Assembly (NCBI GenBank): GCA_036676475.1
Contig: JAKFCU010000096.1
Span: 1-17,618 of the forward strand
Length of the DNA: 17,618 bases
Source: LC029 sp036676475
GTDB taxonomy: Bacteria; Bacillota; Bacilli; Aneurinibacillales; RAOX-1
Direction of reading: 5' to 3'
The notes beneath the pieces are model-generated. The model searched no databases. It had not been told where the DNA came from and worked only from the letters and a program-made list of their open reading frames with translations. Positions 12,765 through 17,618 of the stretch are shown here, one piece after another; position 1 is the first letter of the stretch; every line of letters starts with the position of its first letter. The translations under genes and the position numbers were made by a program.

Positions 12765-15233
12765 ATGGCGCAGGATCAGCTTGAGCAAGCAAATCGACGA
12801 TTGCAGCAGGAAAACGACAAGCTTCGGAGAGAAATCCATCGGTTAAAGGCTCGTCTGGCATTATATGAACCAACGGACTCCAAGGACTTATGGGCTACCC
12901 CCGTCATTCATGTTCATGATAGTGCAGCTTCTTTTTCCCCGCAAAGGATCCCTTCGGTACATAACCAATCAGCTTCGGAAGAGAAAATCGCGTTATTCCG
13001 AAGTTTGTTCCAGGGTAGAATGGACGTTTTTGCGAAAAGATGGGAAAGCAAGGGAAAGCAGGGCTATATTTTTGCCTGTGCCAATGACAAGGTTCCCCAT
13101 TTATGCCAAAAGCCACATGTGAAATGCCCTGTATGTACCCATCGTGAATATTTGCCGTTAACGGATAAGGTCATTTGGGATCACTTAGATAAAAAAACGG
13201 ATACCACGATTGGAATCTATCCACTCTTGCATGATGAAAGCTGTATGTTCCTGGCCATTGATTTTGATAAAAGAAGCTGGCGGGAAGATGTGCTTGCTTT
13301 TAGTAAAGTGTGCAGGGAAAACCGGATTCCGGCTTCTCTGGAACGTTCCCGATCGGGGAACGGGGCGCATATTTGGATATTTTTTGAAGATCCTGTTCCT
13401 GCCTTCTTGGCTCGAAATATGGGCAGTAGTCTATTGACTTATACGATGGAACAAAGACATCAGCTTGGTTTGGATTCTTATGACCGTCTTTTTCCCAATC
13501 AGGATACGATGCCCAAGGGCGGTTTGGGCAACCTTATTGCCCTGCCCCTGCAGGGAATATCACGACAGCAGGGAAATGCCGTGTTCGTGGACCATCGTTT
13601 AGAGCCTTATCCCGACCAATGGGCGTTCCTGTCTTCCCTGAAAAAAATGAAGCGGATGGAAGTGGAGGAGTTCGTGAATGATGCAGCGAAGAAGGGAAGT
13701 TTTCTAGGGGTTCAAGAATCAGCAGAGGATGAGGGAGCGGGGAATCAGCCCTGGCTTCAACCTTTTCCTAAGGAACAGCCGGCTAAACGCTTGAATGGTC
13801 CTTTTCCCAAGCGGATTTCTATCGTAGAAAGCAATATGGTTTATATTGAAAAAGAAAAGCTGTCACCTTCGCTGTTCAATTATATACAACGAATGGCCGC
13901 GTTTTCCAATCCGAAATTTTATGAGACCCAATCCTTGAGAAGGCCCACATACAAAATACCGAGAATTATCAACTGCTCCGAACTGTTTCCCGGTCACTTG
14001 GCGCTGCCGAGAGGATGCAAGGAAGAAGTTGTTCGTACGCTTGGGGATTATGATATTGAGGTAGAAGTCATAGATGAAAGGTTTGTAGGGGAGCCCATTG
14101 CCGTGGAGTTCCATGAGGAACTTTATGATAACCAGAAAGAAGCGATCGAATCCCTCCTCGCACATGAAACGGGCGTGTTAGCGGCGACGACGGCTTATGG
14201 CAAAACGGTGATAGCTGCCTGGATGCTGGCGGAGAGAGGAGTGAATACGTTGATTCTGGTTGACCGAATACAGTTAATGGAGCAATGGAAAGAAAGTTTA
14301 TCGAGATTTCTCCGACTCTCTGCGAAGGACTTTGGTCAAATCGGGGGAGGAAAAAACAAGCGAACCGGAAAGATTGATATCGCCCTCATGCAAAGTATCA
14401 ACAGGAAAGGAACGATCAAGGAATTCGTGGCGGAGTACGGGCATGTCATTGTGGATGAGTGCCACCATCTTGCCGCATTCTCCTTTGAGCAAATCATGAA
14501 AAAGGTCAAGGCTAAATATGTGCTTGGCTTAACCGCTACCCCCATTCGCAAAGATGGACATCATCCGATTATCATGATGCAGTGTGGACCGGTCCGTTAC
14601 AGGGTAGATGCGAAAAAACAGGCAGAGAGCCGCCCGTTTGAACATATCATTGTCCCGCGTTACACTCATTTCCAAAGCAGGGAAAGTTTATCGATCCAAG
14701 ACGTTTATTCCGCCCTGATCGATGACGAACCACGCAACGGTCTTATATTTGATGATTTACTCCTATCCCTGGAACAGGGGAGAACTCCATTATTATTAAC
14801 GGAGCGAACAGCCCATGTGGAATACTTTGCTGATCGGTTAAAACCGTTTGTGAAGAACGTGCTCGTTTTACGCGGGGGGATGGGAAAAAAGCAGTTGGAT
14901 GAAGTCCTGAAACAGCTCAAGGAAATCCCGGATGATGCAGAGCGAGTAATCATTGCCACAGGTCGCTTTATCGGGGAAGGCTTCGATGATCCCAGGTTGG
15001 ATACGCTGTTTTTGGCCATGCCGATTTCCTGGAAGGGAACTCTTCAGCAATATGCCGGTCGTCTACATCGACTGCATCCCGATAAGAAGCTTGTCCAGAT
15101 CTATGATTATGTGGACAGGCATGTTCCGATGCTCCAGCGCATGTATGAAAAAAGGAAAAAGGGCTACGAAAATATGGGCTATCGTACGGTTAAGGAAGAA
15201 GAAATTTGGATTCAGGAGAAGTTAGACATATAA
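12765..15233 (+). CDS. Archaeo-eukaryotic primase (TOTE type) fused to superfamily 2 helicase
   Basis: This is an 822-aa protein. Residues 1-35 form a coiled coil (QLEQANRRLQQENDKLRRE). A primase unit follows at about 70-330: a zinc site with Cys105, Cys114, Cys121 and Cys124 (CPVC), catalytic motif I AIDFD (Asp166, Asp168) and motif II SGNGAHIWIF (His202), then NQDTMPKGG and LGNLIALPLQG. After a linker comes a helicase: Walker A TTAYGKT (Lys480), DECHH (Asp564-His568), GLTATP, motif V TGRFIGEGFDD and motif VI QYAGRLHR (761-769). All catalytic residues are present. The domain set matches the AEP-TOTE family, which comparative genomics places in predicted conflict systems; no activity is proven for this one. 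The start is ATG 12765 after GAGGGGAG. ATG 12744 is upstream of that site. It likely shares a transcript with the Zn-TPR gene 64 bp downstream. Confidence 0.88.
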   Translation: MAQDQLEQANRRLQQENDKLRREIHRLKARLALYEPTDSKDLWATPVIHVHDSAASFSPQRIPSVHNQSASEEKIALFRSLFQGRMDVFAKRWESKGKQGYIFACANDKVPHLCQKPHVKCPVCTHREYLPLTDKVIWDHLDKKTDTTIGIYPLLHDESCMFLAIDFDKRSWREDVLAFSKVCRENRIPASLERSRSGNGAHIWIFFEDPVPAFLARNMGSSLLTYTMEQRHQLGLDSYDRLFPNQDTMPKGGLGNLIALPLQGISRQQGNAVFVDHRLEPYPDQWAFLSSLKKMKRMEVEEFVNDAAKKGSFLGVQESAEDEGAGNQPWLQPFPKEQPAKRLNGPFPKRISIVESNMVYIEKEKLSPSLFNYIQRMAAFSNPKFYETQSLRRPTYKIPRIINCSELFPGHLALPRGCKEEVVRTLGDYDIEVEVIDERFVGEPIAVEFHEELYDNQKEAIESLLAHETGVLAATTAYGKTVIAAWMLAERGVNTLILVDRIQLMEQWKESLSRFLRLSAKDFGQIGGGKNKRTGKIDIALMQSINRKGTIKEFVAEYGHVIVDECHHLAAFSFEQIMKKVKAKYVLGLTATPIRKDGHHPIIMMQCGPVRYRVDAKKQAESRPFEHIIVPRYTHFQSRESLSIQDVYSALIDDEPRNGLIFDDLLLSLEQGRTPLLLTERTAHVEYFADRLKPFVKNVLVLRGGMGKKQLDEVLKQLKEIPDDAERVIIATGRFIGEGFDDPRLDTLFLAMPISWKGTLQQYAGRLHRLHPDKKLVQIYDYVDRHVPMLQRMYEKRKKGYENMGYRTVKEEEIWIQEKLDI

Positions 15234-15234
15234 A

Positions 15235-15280
15235 TATATCAAGTTATTTCGACAAAATTAGGGTGGTGACAGGCACCACA
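15235..15280 (+). repeat. REP-like palindromic element between the two genes
   Basis: GTGGTG (15263-15268) and CACCAC (15274-15279) form a 6-bp stem with a 5-nt loop, GTGGTGACAGGCACCAC, preceded by TTTCGACAAAATTAGG. This pattern is one I recall as a repeated intergenic sequence in Bacillus genomes; only one copy is visible here. It lies between the primase-helicase stop and the binding site of the next gene, without a T-run, so it probably marks or stabilises the mRNA rather than ending it. Confidence 0.45.
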
Positions 15281-15297
15281 AGGCGGAGGGAGAAGAG

Positions 15298-16371
15298 ATG
15301 GCGGGAACATCTGCAACAGGAATCAATCCATTATTGATCCAAGTTTTAAAAAGGGAAGTGTTGGAACAAACCAGTCCAACCATCAGCATGTTAGACGGGG
15401 AGTACGTGGGTATGGTCGCTAAAAATAAAGCCAGAGTAAGCCAAGTGCTCCCGTCAAACATTCAATCTTTGAAGTGCAGGAACTGCGGAAAAAAGGGGAA
15501 GTATGACCTTGGAGTGATTTATTTTAATTTGGATAAGTATGGCCGCAGCAGGAAAGGGACGCAGAAAACGGAGGATAATCTGGAAATGGAGGATTACGTA
15601 CAGACAACCGGTTATTTTCGCTGCAAACATTGCAATTCTGCCGGGAATTGGGAATTTTCCTCCAACTTCTTATTTCAAATGACAGCGAAGCTGATGATGA
15701 GAACCTTTATGCAGGAAGAAGGAGACTTCCAGTTTGGTGAAATTCGCTTGTTTGACGGCAGCGCCCCTCGCTGGGCAACGGATTCGGAGGAACATCTACT
15801 GAAGAAAATTCAGAATGAAGGACAAAGCGGCTTACTATGGAACAAGCTTGGCAACACGTATTATAAGGGAGGGCGCCCGGAATTGGCTGCGGCTGCCTTA
15901 GAGCAATCGATCCGGGTGGACCCTACCCACATGGAATCCCATTTTACCCTAGGACAAATTCTGTTTCAAATCGGGGAAAACGATTTGGCATCTTATCATT
16001 ACCTTCAAGCACTCAGCCATGCAAAGGACTATTCATTCCTTGATGCTCATTCCTTGCGCGATATTCTTGCTAATATTTTAAGTAGTCTTTTATACATGGT
16101 TATCGATTCGGACGGTGACTCCCAATTCATGTCTACATTAGAAGAAATTGCAGCAACTGGAGTAGATCATGAACGGCATCATGAATTTGCCCAACTGGCA
16201 TTGGTGGAAATGGAGCTTTTCCCAGACCGGTTGGAATCATTCTATCCTTTGGCTGAATTGTATATGGGAGACAGAAAGAAACAACTGCCATCCCAGGATC
16301 GAACGCTGGATAAGCTGCTTAAGCCCCGTCCAATCGTAAAGCCGAAAAAGAAGAAGCGGAAACGGAAATGA
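15298..16371 (+). CDS. Zinc-ribbon and TPR protein, likely partner of the primase-helicase
   Basis: This 357-aa protein starts at ATG 15298 after AGGCGGAGGG. The N-terminal part has two CxxC pairs, CRNC (Cys60, Cys63) and CKHC (Cys109, Cys112), spaced as one zinc-ribbon-like site with a beta-rich insert. Residues about 175-245 give at least two tetratricopeptide repeats (LLWNKLGNTYYKGGRPELAAAALEQSI and the next SHFTLGQILFQIGENDLASYHYLQAL), with more helical repeats to about 320. The tail (335-357) is strongly basic (KPKKKKRKRK), suited to nucleic acid binding. There is no signal peptide or membrane segment. It follows the primase-helicase by 64 bp on the same strand, so a joint role as adaptor or effector subunit is a reasonable inference. 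I do not know a characterised relative. Confidence 0.75.
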   Translation: MAGTSATGINPLLIQVLKREVLEQTSPTISMLDGEYVGMVAKNKARVSQVLPSNIQSLKCRNCGKKGKYDLGVIYFNLDKYGRSRKGTQKTEDNLEMEDYVQTTGYFRCKHCNSAGNWEFSSNFLFQMTAKLMMRTFMQEEGDFQFGEIRLFDGSAPRWATDSEEHLLKKIQNEGQSGLLWNKLGNTYYKGGRPELAAAALEQSIRVDPTHMESHFTLGQILFQIGENDLASYHYLQALSHAKDYSFLDAHSLRDILANILSSLLYMVIDSDGDSQFMSTLEEIAATGVDHERHHEFAQLALVEMELFPDRLESFYPLAELYMGDRKKQLPSQDRTLDKLLKPRPIVKPKKKKRKRK

Positions 16372-16374
16372 CGA

Positions 16375-16562
16375 AAATCTAGAGCTTTTGGATTGTTGGA
16401 GCGGAACGAACAGTTATGAGATGTGCGGATTTGTATGGGGAGGCAACTGAGGGAAATCTATAAATGTGGAATTTAAACCAAAAATGTGGATGTGCAGTGT
16501 ACATTTAAATATGCTAATTCATCAATTGGAAATTTGAGGTATTCACCGATTCATGAAAAATA
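16375..16562. other. Gene-free stretch before the TnpB element
   Basis: I see no gene and no clear terminator for the Zn-TPR gene. AAATGTGGA occurs twice (near 16462 and 16483). The left boundary of the TnpB-bearing element probably falls within or at the end of this stretch. Confidence 0.4.
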
Positions 16563-16642
16563 GCGCAGGATACCCCTCACTTTAGTGATGGGGAGGAATG
16601 CGCTTCGGACAAGGACGGGCATAAGCCCGTTCAGTTGTCCGA
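16563..16642 (+). ncRNA. Paired hairpins upstream of tnpB (element left end or guide-RNA-like structure)
   Basis: Hairpin 1 (16563-16603): outer stem GCGCA/TGCGC, an internal loop, then CCCCTCACT (16573-16581) with AGTGATGGGG (16584-16593) around TT. Hairpin 2 (16605-16642): outer stem TCGGACAA/TTGTCCGA and inner stem ACGGGC/GCCCGT around ATAA. Both stems are perfect or nearly so. IS200/IS605 elements carry hairpins at their ends, and right-end hairpins form the 3' part of the TnpB guide RNA. Here the structure lies 85 bp before the gene. Confidence 0.55.
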
Positions 16643-16727
16643 CCTTCCATCCTGCTCCCTGCATAATGATTAACACCTTCACTAACAAATATCGTATAAT
16701 ATTCCTTAGTGAAGGGTGGTGATAAAC

Positions 16728-17618
16728 ATGGAAATGACGATTACAGCTAAAATCAAAATCAATCCTACAATAGAGCAACAATCTTTGTTGCAAGATACCG
16801 TTCGTGCCTATCAAAAGGGCTGTAACTTTGTATCTTCTCTTGTGTTCCAAACCAAAGAACTCGCCCAACTAAAACTACACAAGATGACTTATGAAATGTT
16901 ACGAAATGAATATTCTTTACGCTCACAAATGGCGCAATCGGTCACGAAAACGGTAATTGCTCGCTATAAGTCAACGAAATCAAATGGCCACGAATGGAAA
17001 AAGGTGCAATTCAAGAAACCCGAGTACGACTTGGTATGGAATCGTGACTATTCCCTAACGATAGATTTCTTTTCTATTAACACACTGGAAGGTCGAGTCA
17101 AAGTACCGTTTGAAAAGAAAGGAATGGAACGATACTTTGATGGTTCGTGGTCATTCGGAACAGCCAAGTTAGTTATGAAATATGATAAATTCTTTCTGCA
17201 TATCCCGATGACAAAAGAGATCGAACCGGTTTCGGAACAAAATATCAAGCAAGTCCTCGGAGTGGATTTTGGGATCAATTTTGTGGCAACCACCTATGAT
17301 TCCCAAGGGAAATCTTTGTTTTTTAATGGCAGAGCCATCAAAGATAAGCGGTCGCATTATAAACACATTCGACAACAACTTCAACAAAAACAAACCCCTT
17401 CTGCTCGCAGACGCTTAAAAGCAATTGGGCAACGAGAAACCCGTTGGCAGGCTGACGTGAATCACACGGTCAGTAAGGCACTCGTTACCCGATATGGAGC
17501 AAATACCTTGTTTGTTATTGAAGATTTGTCTGGTGTTCGTCTGGCAACCGAACGAGTGAGAATCCACGATCGTTATCAAACGGTATCCTGGGCGTTTTAT
17601 CAGTTGCGTCAGATGCTT
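16728..17618 (+). CDS. tnpB: TnpB, RNA-guided RuvC nuclease of an IS200/IS605-type element (3' end beyond window)
   Basis: The frame is open for 297 codons from ATG 16728 (site GAAGGGTGG at 16711-16719) to the window edge, so the C-terminus is not seen. The N-terminus (MEMTITAKIKINPTIEQQ) and body match the TnpB/OrfB helix-turn-helix and wedge regions. The RuvC domain starts at LGVDFGINFVATT with catalytic Asp180, and VIEDLSGV carries the second catalytic residue Glu265. The third catalytic Asp and the CxxC zinc finger would lie beyond the window. By family it is an RNA-guided DNA nuclease that helps the element persist; a TnpA transposase is not visible upstream, so this could be a stand-alone (IS1341-type) copy. 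Confidence 0.92.
   Translation, partial: MEMTITAKIKINPTIEQQSLLQDTVRAYQKGCNFVSSLVFQTKELAQLKLHKMTYEMLRNEYSLRSQMAQSVTKTVIARYKSTKSNGHEWKKVQFKKPEYDLVWNRDYSLTIDFFSINTLEGRVKVPFEKKGMERYFDGSWSFGTAKLVMKYDKFFLHIPMTKEIEPVSEQNIKQVLGVDFGINFVATTYDSQGKSLFFNGRAIKDKRSHYKHIRQQLQQKQTPSARRRLKAIGQRETRWQADVNHTVSKALVTRYGANTLFVIEDLSGVRLATERVRIHDRYQTVSWAFYQLRQML

Noticed and set aside
16551..16868. Minus-strand 105-aa frame over the tnpB start
   Set aside because: It is antisense to tnpB and to the hairpins; the plus-strand TnpB is certain.

Overview
The window looks like chromosome from a Gram-positive, low-to-moderate GC member of the Bacillota, most likely Bacillales. The grounds are strong AGGAGG-type ribosome binding sites, U-tailed intrinsic terminators, an SLH-domain exoprotein, a DUF1796 protein and the style of the intergenic repeats. 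I cannot name a genus. No rRNA, tRNA or CRISPR array is visible.

Layout. 1-520 is the C-terminal end of a phosphohistidine-domain enzyme (rifampicin phosphotransferase / PEP synthase-like). 811-1497 (-) is a DUF1796 protein. 1529-1763 is an insertion-sequence-like remnant. 1788-4656 is the clearest system: a cobalamin riboswitch with its own terminator controls two tandem ThiC paralogues. That arrangement matches bzaA-bzaB, the oxygen-sensitive route from the purine intermediate AIR to the benzimidazole lower ligand of B12. 4700-5070 holds a terminator, a gene remnant and copy 1 of a 203-bp repeat. 5114-5974 is a ferredoxin-MBL fusion protein. 6044-6516 is a small unknown gene running into a decayed msrA-like fragment. 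6491-6994 (-) is a GNAT acetyltransferase and 7264-7581 (-) an orphan ribbon-helix-helix protein. 7853-10114 encodes a secreted YcdB/SLH protein. 10115-10866 has no intact gene but holds a terminator, a 21-bp-period array, a fragment of a primase gene and copy 2 of the 203-bp repeat. 10867-11691 is a second MBL-fold hydrolase. 11817-12161 (-) is a PepSY-associated membrane protein.

12765-16371 is a second candidate system: an 822-aa protein joining a zinc-binding archaeo-eukaryotic primase (TOTE type) to a superfamily 2 helicase, followed at once by a zinc-ribbon/TPR protein. From 16563 to the window end there are two strong hairpins and the start of a TnpB (RuvC nuclease of IS200/IS605-type elements).

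How it fits together. The B12 riboswitch should let bzaAB be made only when cobamide is scarce, and no other lower-ligand gene is nearby. The primase-helicase plus Zn-TPR pair, the loose primase fragment 2.3 kb upstream and the adjoining TnpB suggest a stretch with turnover of conflict or mobile genes. The 203-bp repeat lies just upstream of both MBL genes and cuts off a gene remnant at one copy, so it behaves like a small dispersed element that may also have become part of their control regions.
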